Shown: positions 11,911 to 24,013 of the stretch, piece after piece
Position numbering within the stretch: position 1 is the stretch's first letter
How the letters are laid out: the number at the start of each line of letters is the position of its first letter
Assembly: GCA_019802505.1 (NCBI GenBank)
Contig: JAFMOC010000519.1
Span: forward strand, 124,001 to 188,000
From: Corydoras sp. C115
Lineage: Eukaryota; Chordata; Actinopteri; Siluriformes; Callichthyidae
Direction of reading: 5' to 3'
DNA length: 64,000 nucleotides
Translations under genes and position numbers: made by a program
Notes under the pieces: generated by a model
Databases searched by the model: none
Told to the model about the DNA's origin: nothing
What the model saw: the letters and a program-made list of their open reading frames with translations, nothing else

Positions 11911-12572
11911 TAAAGGGAAATATATTTATTGTACAAGTTGGGTTAAAGTTCCTTCTAACACTTTCCCATAATTTATATAATTTCTATATAAAACTTCAGC
12001 CAAACCTATAAATCCGGCATGTTTTTAAGGTTTGCTTACATTTGGTAGGTATAATTTGATTAAAAGAAAACTTTTGTGACAGTCCAACTGAACATGTGTC
12101 ATCACAGCCTTCTGAATACAGGTACACACCAAACAAACAGCCTGCAACCGCCTAAAAGGGTGGGTCTCGCTGAACTTCCAAAAGAACTCTTTACATGTCT
12201 GATTTTATGAACGCCGCTTTAAAAATCTTGTGATTTGACAAACCAAAAAGAATAGAATACTAAAATAAAAAGTGCACATACAAGAACTGATTTGAAATGG
12301 ATTTTTTCCAGTATAGCAGTTAAGGTGTCAGCCCTACACAGTTTTATGTGCATGAAGGATTAATTACTGGCAGCATTTCAGATTTTTTTATGCATGTTAA
12401 ATGTTCTCAGCCTGTAAAAATACCACCCAAATCCCATGAGCACTTAACCTAGCAATGTGTGTGCAAGAATAAGTTTAGTCGGAAACATACCAGATGCTCA
12501 GTAAATATTTAGGTTATTTTTTTAAATGTTAATTTTTTAATATATCTTTTAAATTGAATGATACATTTATAG

Positions 12573-12793
12573 TTTACATTTGGTCATTTAACAAATGCTT
12601 TTATCCAAAGTAACTCATAAGTATCCCAATTTGATTGGGGTCAGAACACAGGGTTGGTCATACACCCGTCTGGAGCAATGAGGGTTAAGGTTCTTGCTCA
12701 ATGACCCAAACTGCTAACTTCAGTGGACCTGAAATTAAAACCCCAAACTTCAAATTGATAGCTTATCACCCTAACCACTGAGCTAATACACCT
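12573..12793 (-). mobile_element. tRNA-derived SINE (GGATAAA-tail family), reversed
   Basis: Starts with the reversed tail GGTCATTTAACAAATGCTTT and TATCCAAAG, and ends with the reversed head CCTAACCACTGAGCTAATAC. Both ends are recognisable, so it is close to full length. Confidence 0.7.
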
Positions 12794-12840
12794 ACGATGG
12801 TAGTATTAATGCTACGCATGATAAAATAAAATGCTCCAAT

Positions 12841-13875
12841 TAGGGCTGCAACTAACAATTATTTTGATAATCGATTAATCAGTCGATTATTTTTTCCCGA
12901 TTAATCTGATAAATTCAAAAAAATTTCCATGGCTTTACATTTATATTTAGTCATTTAGCAGACACTTATCCAAGCTACTTATAAATGAGAACACCACAAT
13001 CAGTAGTTATGAAGAAAACCAGCTACACTGCAGAATTATTAAGCAGGTAAATAAATGTCTGGTTTTATTTACAGTATGAGTTTAAGGCATCCAATTAGCC
13101 CAAAGACAATTAAACAAAAATCTCACACACACTGACACAATATGTAGCATAGTGAGAACAAAATACTAAATTACACAAATTTGTGTAGCTGTAATATGTT
13201 ACCTAATCCCCGTCACATAGAGTGCAGTGTCTTCACTCATATTGTCAGAAAATTAAAACGTGAAGCTTGATCATTAATTACCACCATTGTGTACAAGTTG
13301 TATGTATTTATCAAGCACATTTAAACACTGCTTAAGATAATTAAACGAAAATATAAAGTAACATGTTCTCCATCACTGTCATGATCCAGCTAACAACCAA
13401 AAACAGCTATGCCGGTCTCATAGCGTGAGTGCACTGTTACATTGATTCACTTCAAAACTAAAGAAACTCGGGATGTTGCAGTGATTTACTCTGCTGTTAA
13501 GCTTCATCCTCATCGGTAACTAACATGTTTAGTTTCAGGTGATGCATCATCACTGTGGTGCTGTTTGCAGGTCAATTCATTTTACGCAAGTTACACGTTC
13601 ATTATTTGTGTGAAGCGTGAAGTGCTCCCGCAGTTTTAATGATTTAAACGGAAGCTTTTTTTCTGCTTTTTTCTGCTGTGTATCATTTGTACGATTTATC
13701 AACTTGTTTTGCAGATTTCGCCTCGTTCTATTCAACCCGCTATTTTTTTCCAGTGTTGTTTGAAGCACTGCAGGTGAAGCAAGCGGTTACGACATTGCGA
13801 GTAATGCAAAATTCGCTATCGACACTTTTCATAATCGATTTTTATCGATTTTATTGATTCGTTGCTGCAGCCCTA
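12841..13875 (-). mobile_element. hAT element with decayed BED finger (family B)
   Basis: Ends TAGGGCTGCAAC and, reversed, GTTGCTGCAGCCCTA; subterminal ATCGATT motifs at both sides. Flanks GCTCCAAT (12833-12840) and GCACCAAT (13876-13883) are an 8-bp target duplication with one mismatch. On the minus strand near 13530-13600 a BED-like run (VTC followed by ANSTTVMMHHLK) is visible but broken by a frame change, so no protein is made. A related fragment sits at 52546-53340. A tail fragment of the other SINE family (TTAGTCATTTAGCAGAC) lies inside at about 12936-12990. Confidence 0.8.
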
Positions 13876-15823
13876 GCACCAATGTTATTATTTTTTTGCT
13901 TTGAACCAAATCAATCAAACCTCAAGACACATGGCAAGCAATAACAGACCAGCATAATTTTTTTTATTTTGATGATTTCGTAATAGTTACAATATATACA
14001 GGGCAATAAACCACTGCTTTTTAATGGTTCGTTTAAAGCAGGATCTTTATTTTGAAGTTTAAAGTTTGTGTTCCACCTTAAAATAAACAGTTCTGATCCA
14101 GTTTTAAAATCACGTGAAATATAGGTTAATTATGTCCCAGTGTGCCTAGGTAACATGTAGCTTTCAGAAGTATTGATGCACTGAAATTCAAATATTTATC
14201 CGAATTCAACAAGAAAATCTAATCAAAGTAAATTTTTTTTGTTTAGATTTTTAACACTATTGTTACAAGTTTAACCAAACATGTGTTTCATGATTGTGAT
14301 ACAGTTGTAAAACTTTACTTTTTTTAACTTTTTTGTAAGCCATTACATTAATTGTGCCAGTGTGTCTTCATTCAATGTAACTGTAACAGAAACTGCAAAC
14401 TTAATTTAACTAATTATTTCAATAGGAACCTGTGTTATTAGCAGCAAGCTAAGCATGAAGGCATCCAATTATTTAAAACCAAGGTACCATTAAAACCATT
14501 TCTTTAAAAAAAAACTGAAAGGGAGAAAGTGAGAGAGAAAGAAAACATCTTCATTTGCGTGAGAACATGTCTCTAGGGAACTTACTGTAGCTCTGAAGGG
14601 AAGGATTATGCATGGGCATCATGGAAAAATACAGGTGTTCCTAAGAAACAATGCAAATGAAACTCCAAAGAATAAACATGAATCCCAAAGAAAGAGGGAT
14701 AGGGAGTGAGAATGAGCTCGAGACGATTGTAGTAATATAAATGTTGGCAATTTAAACTTTTGTTTTCAGCATGTATTCTCATAATAATTAAATAGATTAA
14801 GGCAATTATTCAAGCAATTATTCAGCCATGATTTCACCATCAGTTTATTAACCTGTTTTACTGCTTTAAACTACTTGTTAATAAGAAGCAGCTACATGGG
14901 AATATAAATGAACAGGGAAAAAAATGTTTGATTGAAAAAGTATCAAACTTAATTAACACTTAAATATTGCCTTAAATAAGACTGGAGACAATGCAAGCGT
15001 ATGATTAGAATCGTTGCACACTTTATTTATTTATTTTTTTAAATCTTGGTCACCTGTCCTTGATACAATAGCGGAACACTATCTCTCGACTGAAGGAGAG
15101 ATGTCCCCTCTCTCCCCCAATTACGATGATTTATATTAATGTTTCATTATTATAATTTATAAAATTTGTTTAATTGATTAATAACTTATTTATTTTTATG
15201 TTTTATTCTATATGGCTCTTTAATTTGCTGATTATTATTGATGTTATTTTTATATATTTTTTTATATATGGATAAATATGGATTTTTATTTATATTCAAA
15301 ATGGTTATCCACCTGTTTGTTATTCTGCATTACATACTCTGTTTTGTATTGACAAAAAAAAAATACTGCCTTAGAGGTAGTCTCTCAATCATGTTGCATT
15401 TTATAAGACAGGATAGGTGAAATGAACCCTTCAGAAGAAATTTATTGCTGAGGTGATTTTACAATGTACATTGCTGTTACATAAGTATGAGGTAGCATTG
15501 GTGCAAAATGGTTTTGTTTCATGTCTGAAGAGTGTTCATTTTAAAATAATCATACACATTCAAGAATCTTTTAATAATGCTTTCATTTAAAGTGAACTGA
15601 CAGCCAATAAAACAAAGCTGATATGGACTAGAAATGCATTTGCATTAAGACATAGGAACATTTATCATCTCTATTTGTTGAGTTCTTACTACTTGTGATC
15701 TCTCCTACCTTTTAATTATTTCAAGATTGTACAGAAATGACCTTAATGCTCTCATGATCATTATTCATGGAACAGCTGGATCTGACTGAAGACTTTAATG
15801 GCTGTACTCAAATTACTGATTTC

Positions 15824-15828
<5 letters not shown>

Positions 15829-15904
<76 letters not shown>
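15829..15904. repeat. (TA)n array, left flank of the Tc1 transposon
   Basis: About 38 TA units ending exactly where the Tc1 terminal repeat starts. Confidence 0.97.
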
Positions 15905-15907
<3 letters not shown>

Positions 15908-17520
15908 TTGTGATCAAATTTATTCAACCCCCAATGCTGCGAAGGGTTTTATGGAATTCAGTGCACATTTGTAATTGTGTTCATAATGAAATCTTACAAG
16001 GACTTGTTAAAGAACTAAATGCAACTAAGATAGCATCAATTGTTTTTGTCATAAAGTATTAAATGGCCTTTTTGTGATTTCTTCATTGACACAATTATTC
16101 AACCCCTTTACAACTACCACTCATAAGAACAGAGGTTCATTCCAGTGTTTTCAATCAGGTATTGAAAAGACCTGTGGATGTCAACGAGCAGCAATCAAGC
16201 ATGATAAGCACCAATTAGGCAGATTTAAAAGGACTGTGATACTCAGCTCCTTCTAGACATCTACTGGTGTGTTTACAAGCATGGTGAAGGCAAGAGAATG
16301 GTCCCAGAAGACAAGAGAAGAGGTTATTGCTCTTCACAAGAATGGCAATGGATATAAAAAGATTGTGAAGTTGTTAAATATTCCAAGAGACACTATCGGA
16401 AGTATCATTCGCAAGTTCAAGTTAAAGGGCACAGTGGAAACGTTACCTGGTCGTGGCAGAAAGAAGATCCTGACCGCGACTGCTGTGCGCTACCTGAAGC
16501 GTAATGTGGAGAAAAATCCCCGCGTGACTGCTAAGGAACTGAAAAAAGACCTGTCAGATGTGGGCACTGAAGTTTCAGCTCAGACAATAAGGAACGCACT
16601 GCATAACAAAGACCTCCATGCCAGAACTCCCAGGCGCACCCCCTTGCTGACTCCAAAGAACAAGAAAAGTCGACTGCAGTATGCCAAAAGTCATGTGGAC
16701 AAGCCACAAAGGTTTTGGGACAGTGTACTGTGGTCAGATGAAACTAAATTAGAACTGTTTGGGACAATGGACCAGCGCTATGTTTGGAGGAGGAAGAACC
16801 AGGCTTATGAACAAAAGAACACCTTGCCTACTGTGAAGCATGGCGGGGGGTCAATTATGCTTTGGGGCTGTTTTGCTTCTAATGGTACAGGAAAGCTTCA
16901 ACGTGTGCAGGGTACCATGAATTCCCTTCAGTACCAGGAGATCTTGGAGGAAAATGTGATGGAGTCAGTCACAAACCTGCGGCTTGGGAGACGTTGGACC
17001 TTCCAACAGGACAATGATCCGAAGCACACATCCAAGTCCACTAGAGCATGGTTGAACATGAAAGGCTGGAACATTCTAGAGTGGCCATCGCAATCACCAG
17101 ACTTAAATCCAATTGAGAACCTCTGGTGGGACCTAAAGAAGGCAGTTGCAGTGCGCAAGCCTAAGAATGTGACTGAACTGGAGGCTTTTGCCCATGAAGA
17201 ATGGGCTAAGATACCCATAGGTCGCTGCAAGACACTTGTGTCAAGCTATGCTTCACGCTTGAAAGCTGTCATAACTGGAAAAGGATGTTGTACTAAGTAC
17301 TAAAAAATAATGTCACTAGGGGGTTGAATAAAACTGATAATGATGTGAGCACAGTAAAGACATTTGTGGTTATTCCATCATAAATATTATGTTATATTTG
17401 TCTAATTTATAAGTGCCTCTTTGATATAATTGTAAATAAGATGACTGAAATGATCCAAATCAATGTCAAACTGGCCAAAACACTTTATTTCAGTGGGGGT
17501 TGAATAAATTTGATCACAAC

Positions 17521-17522
<2 letters not shown>
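15905..17522 (+). mobile_element. Complete Tc1/mariner transposon with IR/DR ends
   Basis: 1618 bp. The outer ends (15905-15933 and 17494-17522) are perfect 29-bp inverted copies starting CAGTTGTGATCAAA. A second copy of the TTATTCAACCCC core lies inside each end (about 16091-16108 and, inverted, about 17318-17336), so each end has two direct repeats, the IR/DR plan of Sleeping Beauty-type elements. TA dinucleotides flank it; on the right a TGTG precedes the TA run. It sits in a TA array in intron 3 of B4GALT1 on the opposite strand. Confidence 0.93.
16269..17303 (+). CDS. Tc1-family transposase, apparently intact
   Basis: 344 codons without interruption; the Met at codon 5 (MVKAREWS, 16281) is the more usual start for the family and would give 340 residues. 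The N-terminal paired-like helix-turn-helix spans about residues 10-115, with a basic GRGRKK AT-hook-like linker at 61-66. The catalytic domain has D157 (LWSDETKLE), D248 (QQDNDPKHT) and E283 (SPDLNPIEN), with exactly 34 residues between the last two: DD34E. The Gly-rich box HGGGSIMLWG is at 191-200. It is a cut-and-paste transposase that would bind the element's own IR/DR ends. Most copies in fish genomes are broken, so a full frame with all three catalytic residues suggests recent activity; whether it is active cannot be told from sequence. Confidence 0.95.
   Translation: MFTSMVKAREWSQKTREEVIALHKNGNGYKKIVKLLNIPRDTIGSIIRKFKLKGTVETLPGRGRKKILTATAVRYLKRNVEKNPRVTAKELKKDLSDVGTEVSAQTIRNALHNKDLHARTPRRTPLLTPKNKKSRLQYAKSHVDKPQRFWDSVLWSDETKLELFGTMDQRYVWRRKNQAYEQKNTLPTVKHGGGSIMLWGCFASNGTGKLQRVQGTMNSLQYQEILEENVMESVTNLRLGRRWTFQQDNDPKHTSKSTRAWLNMKGWNILEWPSQSPDLNPIENLWWDLKKAVAVRKPKNVTELEAFAHEEWAKIPIGRCKTLVSSYASRLKAVITGKGCCTKY

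Positions 17523-17566
<44 letters not shown>
17523..17566. repeat. (TG)2(TA)n array, right flank of the Tc1 transposon
   Basis: About 20 TA units directly after the right terminal repeat. Confidence 0.95.
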
Positions 17567-17570
<4 letters not shown>

Positions 17571-17908
17571 CATTCATTCATTCATTATCTTCCGCTTTAT
17601 CCTATATTAGGGTCGCGGGGGGGTTCCCCATGCCCATCCAGGGGAGAACGTTTCGGGCGCTGGGCAGACACACCCAGGACAGGGCGCCAATCTATCGCTG
17701 GGCACACACTCACTCACACTCTATATGGGCCAATTTGGAGAATTCAATCGACTTGATCCATGTTTTTGGACTGTGGGAGGAAACCGGAGAACCCGGAGGA
17801 AACCCACGCAGACACGGGGAGAACATGGAAACTCCACCCAGATGGGGATTCGAACCGGGAATCCCTAGCGCTGAGAGGCGTGCTAAACACTAAGCCACCG
17901 TGCCGCCC
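17571..17908 (-). mobile_element. tRNA-headed SINE (GGCGGCACGG family), full length
   Basis: Reverse orientation: CATTCATTCATTC tail at the left, head GCCACCGTGCCGCCC at the right, B box intact. It is bounded on both sides by TA arrays, with the Tc1 element immediately to the left. Confidence 0.92.
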
Positions 17909-17927
17909 ATATATATATATATATACA

Positions 17928-18010
<83 letters not shown>
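17909..18010. repeat. (TA)n(CA)n microsatellite
   Basis: Two TA blocks separated by ACAGTA, then five CA units. Confidence 0.95.
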
Positions 18011-18555
18011 TTTGTTCTTTTAAAATGTTTGTACATAAAAGATAAGGAGATCATATTTTTTCATAATTGCATTGCGTTTAAATCAGGTTTGTCTTGATTT
18101 TATTTTATTATAATTTGATGGCATTAAAATTGTAATATAAGTGTTGCACCATTACAGCCATCACCATCAACGCAGTCACAATTGTTTCTTGAAGAAGCTT
18201 AAGTTATAGAATAAAAAATGCAATCTGTAATTTGCTGAGTGAAACATTTGAATTTAACTAATTTCTTATGTGACTTTTATATGACTTTACAACCACAAAA
18301 CAGCTTTTTAAAGAAAATACATTTAGCAATAAGTACTAGTTAAAATATGGAAATATACTGGAACTATATTTCAACTATCAATAATTAAAATATATACAAC
18401 AAACTTGTAGGTTTACACAACATTTCCATGCAGATTTGAATGAATTTTCCATGTGTAAATTTCCATGTGAAAATGATATTAATTATATGTAAATTATCTA
18501 CAATAGATAAATTGTCAAGTAGACAGATTACAAAGTAAATCTTTTTTAGTGTTTT

Positions 18556-18575
18556 CAATAAAAATCTTCTATTTG

Positions 18576-18646
<71 letters not shown>

Positions 18647-18666
18647 CAAATAGAAGATTTTTATTG
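18556..18666. repeat. 111-bp palindrome with (TA)n core
   Basis: The 25 bases at 18556-18580 (CAATAAAAATCTTCT and on) are repeated exactly as reverse complement at 18642-18666. The 61 bases between are pure alternating TA, itself self-complementary, so the whole block can fold as one hairpin or cruciform. Could be a MITE-like insertion or a fold-back product of the TA array. Confidence 0.9.
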
Positions 18667-19628
18667 ACTAACTTGTAGGTTGTCCCATTCTGAATCATAT
18701 AAAGTGTATGTAGTGATTTATATTTGTGATTTATAAAAGCATTGATTTTCTGTATCAAGAAGGCAGAGTTTATTTCTTATATTGGCAATATTTCAGATGG
18801 TAAACCAATGGTGTGTGTGTGAGCATTATCCATTCAGTTGTGTCTGTGTGGAAGCACTAGTATCCTAGTAAAATAGCTAATGTGGAAGGTAAAAGAGATT
18901 CAAATATAATTCTCAAAAAAAATTACTGCCAAGTTAAGAAATCAGAGAATCACCGGTGTTTAGCACAGAATTGGATATATATTATTTATATACAGTGGTG
19001 TGCTTGCAGGGCAGACACTTACATGCTCACTATAGACGACACTAAGATCTGGAAATACAATATAGCTATTTTTGAAAAACACATGAAAACTTATTCTGCT
19101 TACAGAACAGGATGATATGACCATGTCAGCTTGACTGTGAAGACAAACTATCTGAAGTGGGCAGAGCTTTATGACATGACCAGGTTTGTCCTTGGCACTT
19201 AAATTTGAACTTGGCACAGGACAGATATAAACATCAGATACAAACAATCAATGGTTGAGGTCATTGATTGAATAAACATCTGGTAACTGTGCTTAATTGT
19301 TGCTGGTACTGTAATTGCAGTAATAATATACAGTATGGCTCTGAGATTATGAAAAATATAAATACATGCAGGAAGTTATAAGTGCTGAACACAGGTTAGT
19401 GTTTTGACCACTTGGCCAATACACATTATGATGAACAAAAGAATTCTTTACAAGTTTTGTATCCATGATGAATTGTGGTCTACTTTTGTTTTGTTTTTTT
19501 CAAAATACATTATAAAGTTAAAATTTGACACTTTCATATATGAACATATCCCCAACAGAACCTCAACATCTAAAAAAGTGGTATATTTTAAGTTAAAGGA
19601 GCCTAAATTTTAATAGTGCCATGATTAC

Positions 19629-19816
19629 CTGAAGCCGAATTTATCCATGGAGACAGATAGATGTCTGGGCTGATTAAAGCACTTGTATGTGTTCCGGTCA
19701 TCCATGGGGATAAGATCGACGTCACTGAAGACAAAGCACTCGTAGTCATACTCCTTGAGTGCTTCGGTATATCCCACATTAAGAAGCTTTGCCCGATTAA
19801 ATGTATCATCTCCATC
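19629..19816 (-). CDS. b4galt1: B4GALT1-type galactosyltransferase, exon 3 (DVD metal-binding motif)
   Basis: Exon of 188 nt encoding residues 175-236 plus two bases of codon 237. Acceptor CTGTTGCAG|GATGGA, donor GGCTTCAG|GTAATC. It carries FNRAKLLNVG (180-189) and the catalytic D206-V-D208 motif, which in this family binds Mn2+ and UDP-galactose. Cys201 and Cys220 match the second conserved disulphide. PRHLSVSMDKFGF (224-236) again points to B4GALT1. It is separated from exon 2 by about 13.2 kb of AT-rich, repeat-bearing intron. Confidence 0.95.
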
Positions 19817-20088
19817 CTGCAACAGAAGATAAAGCAACATGGCCATTAAGACAAAACACACAAATGGTACAGATAAACATACAATTCCTAGTAAAAGTTT
19901 TTTCTTCCAAAAACAAACAGTATCATGAGAACACAAATGGCATGAATGTGGTACATGCAATATGCACATAGTTCATCCAACGAGTGAATTTAAGTTTTAC
20001 AAAAGGCCAGATTGACAATATAAAATGTACATTTCGCTTCATATGGTCTTGAAAAGTGCAGTAACCTTGTAATGTAATGCAGTAATCC

Positions 20089-20122
20089 TTGTTCACGCAG
20101 TAGTTTAGTACTGCGTGAACAA
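20089..20122. repeat. Perfect 14-bp hairpin, 6-nt loop
   Basis: TTGTTCACGCAGTA at 20089-20102 pairs exactly with TACTGCGTGAACAA at 20109-20122 across GTTTAG. It is intronic; no known structured RNA is recognised. Confidence 0.85.
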
Positions 20123-23100
20123 AACAGCTGGTTAATATGCTGGTAAAAATTTATGAGTGAAAAAGTGTTTGCAAAATCGGGCCAAATTTGGATTATGTGT
20201 TTGTATTTACTTTTTCTAAAACAATTACAATATTATTTATTAAGTGATGTAGTAAACAGCACATCCGTTATTTACATTTATGCTGTGAAGAAAAAATACA
20301 ACATAATCATTATATGTACAGGTATATCTAAATGCAAAAATCTTACATTAATGTATCATTAAACAACATTTCTAAATTCTTTAGTCATCAAATTATTTGG
20401 AAATGTAATAGCATTATGCTTCTTTAAAAATTGTAATACAACTATAAACATTAATAAACAATAAATAGTGATACATTTTAAATAGTATAGGATATACATG
20501 CATTGTTATTAGTGATTAGTTTTGAAAATGTAACAAACAAAAAAATATAACAAAAAGCAGGATAAACCTATAATTGTGCTAAACCGACCAATCAGGTTTC
20601 ACCAATTTACAATTATTTAACTAATGTCTTTATAGGTTATGCTTATAAAAATAGACACAGTCATCTGAAAACAGACTGAGGGACCTACACTAAACACAGA
20701 AACAAAAGAGGTAAACACATACCTTTGATCATGTACAATCAAAATGTTTAAAACACCAAACAACAGTGTTAATTTAATTTGTGTTACATTAAGCTCATCT
20801 CAATCGGGGTGATAATCTTGTGTGGAAATAGTTTAAAAAAACATTTATATGAAGAAGAATGTTCCATCTTGAATTCTGAAGTGTTGCTTTACATACCCAT
20901 CCCTACAACTTCTGACCTAATTTAAATAATTTAAGCAAAAGACAGAATGAAGTAAGCGAGTGCTATGGTACACTCCGTGCCCTATGCATGTTTCTTTTTT
21001 GGTGCTTATGTGGCTGACCAGCCTACAGTTATTACATAACTCTCAATCTCTGATCTGCAGACCCAATACCTGCACCTATAAGTTTTTTTCAAAGTAAAAG
21101 ATGTGCATGTTAATATAAAAATAAGAAGTGTACATTTGCACATTTTAACAGATTTTTGAAAACAAAAAAAATGACCCTTTCTTTAATAAAGATTGACATT
21201 CATCTCGAAAAGTAAAAGAAAGAAACAGGATACAAAGACAAAAACATAGTTACTACTGTCTTTACAGACATTTAAACTGGGGTTATGAGTATTACACATA
21301 GCGTATTATAATATTCACTCAGCCCATTTATCAGGTACCGACATTGTTTCTAGAACCTACTGCCTATATTTTCTGAGTTCTACTTACAATGGAGATGCTT
21401 ATTGTAGTTTGTAATCAACTAACTATGAAAAAGCAGATCAATGGGGAATAGCAAAATATGCAGACAGACAGAAAGAACACAATCTATAACAATGACCTTA
21501 AAACGTTTGATTAGTGTATTTTTATAGTTATGAAATCTCGGGCCATAACTCATTTACAAAAAAAAGATTTTAATCTAAATATTTTATTATAGATTTGTGA
21601 TTAATGTTTTAGAAAAGTATGCTAAATTGCCTACTTCATTGAAATTTCATAATATTTCTTACATTAATAGATTTTTTTGGACTAAGACTTGAATAAACGT
21701 GCCCTTATTAATATTACACTAGCAAATTAAGCCTAAGTAGTTTATTAAACTCCACTTGAGCATAATGAAAATAGCCCTGTGTAGAAAAATATTTCCGACA
21801 GGCAGTTTTCTGTTTTGTGATAATGACAACACTGGAGAGGATTTCTTTTTCCTGTTGCAGCAAGAATGTGCCGCTGTGCAAAATGCTAGGTCCATAAAAA
21901 CATGACTAGACATGTTTAGTGTTGCTCTGTGAAGGCCACTTGAGTGCACCGATCACAACTTCACTGTGCACATGTGGAAAACATTATATCAACTGCAAGT
22001 TAGGTTTTCAAATCCAACCTCATAGAGATAGTAAACACGTGCCTAAAAACACTAAAATCCTGTGGAAAGCCTTATTAAAACAATAAAGGTCATAAAATTG
22101 TCTTTTAAAATTGTGGACTCTCCAAAATAACTTAAAATAACTCAGGAAGATCATAGACATGTACCAAGATTATTGTTAATAACCGTATTACTGTTATTTG
22201 GCATTTGAGCAGAAAAAGTTTTTAAAATGTTTTATAATACTAAAATATTCTAGACTATTACTACTACAGTTTACATAGTTTGTAACAATACCTATGACAC
22301 TGAATTAATAGACATGTCTGGTTGTTAGCATTAATGTTTCAAAATGTATTTATAACCTTAATAAGCATTTTTGTAATCAGCATAACTTGACATTTCCATT
22401 TTGTACCATATGGCTGAAATACTTTTAAAACCTTCAGCACTTTTTATTATGGCTAGGACTTTCTCAAAAGTCTTCCAGTCCCCGATAGCAGAGTAAGAGA
22501 TAACTTCAGACTAAATAGCAAGACAAAGGGGTAATAAATGCAGCTTTTGGCATCCGAGAGGTCTCATGTTCTTATTCAAGTTCTTTCAGGTGCTTTTAGT
22601 CCCTCACTTTAAGTCTCTGGAGAATGGGATAAGCCGGCCTTATGCTCTTCAGTCTCTTATTCAAGAAACTGTTGAAGGGAAGAGGACAGATGTCTGAAGA
22701 CCCCAGAGATGCAAGCCTACTTGTTCTTTGAAGGAACAAGCTCTTCTGGCATTCACCAAAAAAATCCAACTTTGACTATGCTAATGTAAAACAAAACTTG
22801 GGTTTCATCACATGATCTGTGAGTAAATCTTTTGTACATTTTGAGCAGAGTACAGTAAATACTTTTTATTTTCAATTTTTTTTTGTAGTCTCACCATCTG
22901 TTGCTATTTTTTAATAAATGACTTGAAAACTTCAAGTATTGTGTTAAATTAAGAACATTAAATAAATAAGCTTTTTGACCAGATGATATAGAAAAAGACT
23001 AATTGATAAAAAAAGTAACAATTTTAAAGGTTTAGCTTCTGAAGTCATTCTGTGTGTTAATAATAGATATTTGTACACAGTAAAATAGTAAATTAGAAGT

Positions 23101-23679
23101 CTTTGTACATGTCTGTTATTATATCTAAAGTGTCAGTGGTGAAAACATATCTTATATAAAGATATAACGGCACAATGGTTTTCTCATGTGTGAAATCAAG
23201 AGACTTATTCTATATCAACCATAAGGTTTTTATGCATACATACATCTAACAGGACCAGTGAGGATCCTATGTTTTTGCAGGCACATTGCTAAGAATATTT
23301 TCTTTTTTTTCAAAATCTTTTTTTTTCCAGATCGTTATTGTTATTGTACAGCTTCGAGATGCATGCAGATGACATTAATATCCACCAATATACTGTGTAT
23401 AAAGGTTAACTTTTTATCTTGCAGAATTCTTTTTAGGGGACTGAATTTTCGCTTTTTTGGAAACATATGGAATTCTCTTCATGAAATCTTTCATTTCTTG
23501 TGCTCTTTTGTGTTAAATTACAAAACATTTGTCCATTTATAACAATGTCTATACTTTACTACTCTATACTAGCAAATTAAGCATATTTATTTCCCAGTAG
23601 TACTATAGACAGCAGGAGGGCCAACCCGGATACAAAGGTGTCTCAAAAAATAGCTGTAAAGTCTGAAAGCAATTCAAAG

Positions 23680-23795
23680 TGTGTGCCCAACAATGGACTG
23701 GTGCCCGGTCTTGGGTGTATCTGCCCAGCGCCCAAAAGATTCTCCATTCTCTCCTGTATGGGCATGGGCATAGGGACTCCTCCCCTCTTGTGACA
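23680..23795 (+). mobile_element. GGCGGCACGG-family SINE, internal fragment
   Basis: GTGTGCCCAACAATGGACTG, GGTGTATCTGCCCAGCGCCC and TATGGGCATGGGCAT match the middle-to-3' part of the family. Head and tail are gone. Confidence 0.65.
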
Positions 23796-24013
23796 CTAAT
23801 AAAGTGGTCAAGAAAATAAAATTAGACATTTTATAGCCCTTGAGTGTAACTAATGTTAGCACTAGAGTAACAATCTTGCTTTGGGTTAAAATAAGCACAA
23901 GCTTTATGTTCTATTAATCCAATTTTCAGAAAAAGGTCACATATCTGGTGTTATACTGATCCTAACTGATTGCATTCTATAAATAAAAGAACATACGTAT
24001 ATATATATATATA

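Larger units (their letters stand above)
8585..19628. other. B4GALT1 intron 3
   Basis: An 11-kb intron that collected most of the large DNA transposons here: two hATs, a SINE, a complete Tc1 element, a SINE between TA arrays and a 111-bp palindrome. Between about 13900 and 15800 is mostly single-copy AT-rich DNA. A less AT-rich patch near 14520-14730, with an octamer-like ATGCAAAT at about 14651, is the best place to look for a conserved enhancer. Confidence 0.7.

Noticed and set aside
17744..18023. ORFs rich in Tyr-Ile repeats over TA arrays (also near 18576, 27492, 32473, 38256, 39492)
   Set aside because: Produced by (TA)n translated in either frame; no gene.
19661..19849. Plus-strand ORF over B4GALT1 exon 3
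   Set aside because: Antisense shadow of a well-supported exon with correct splice sites.
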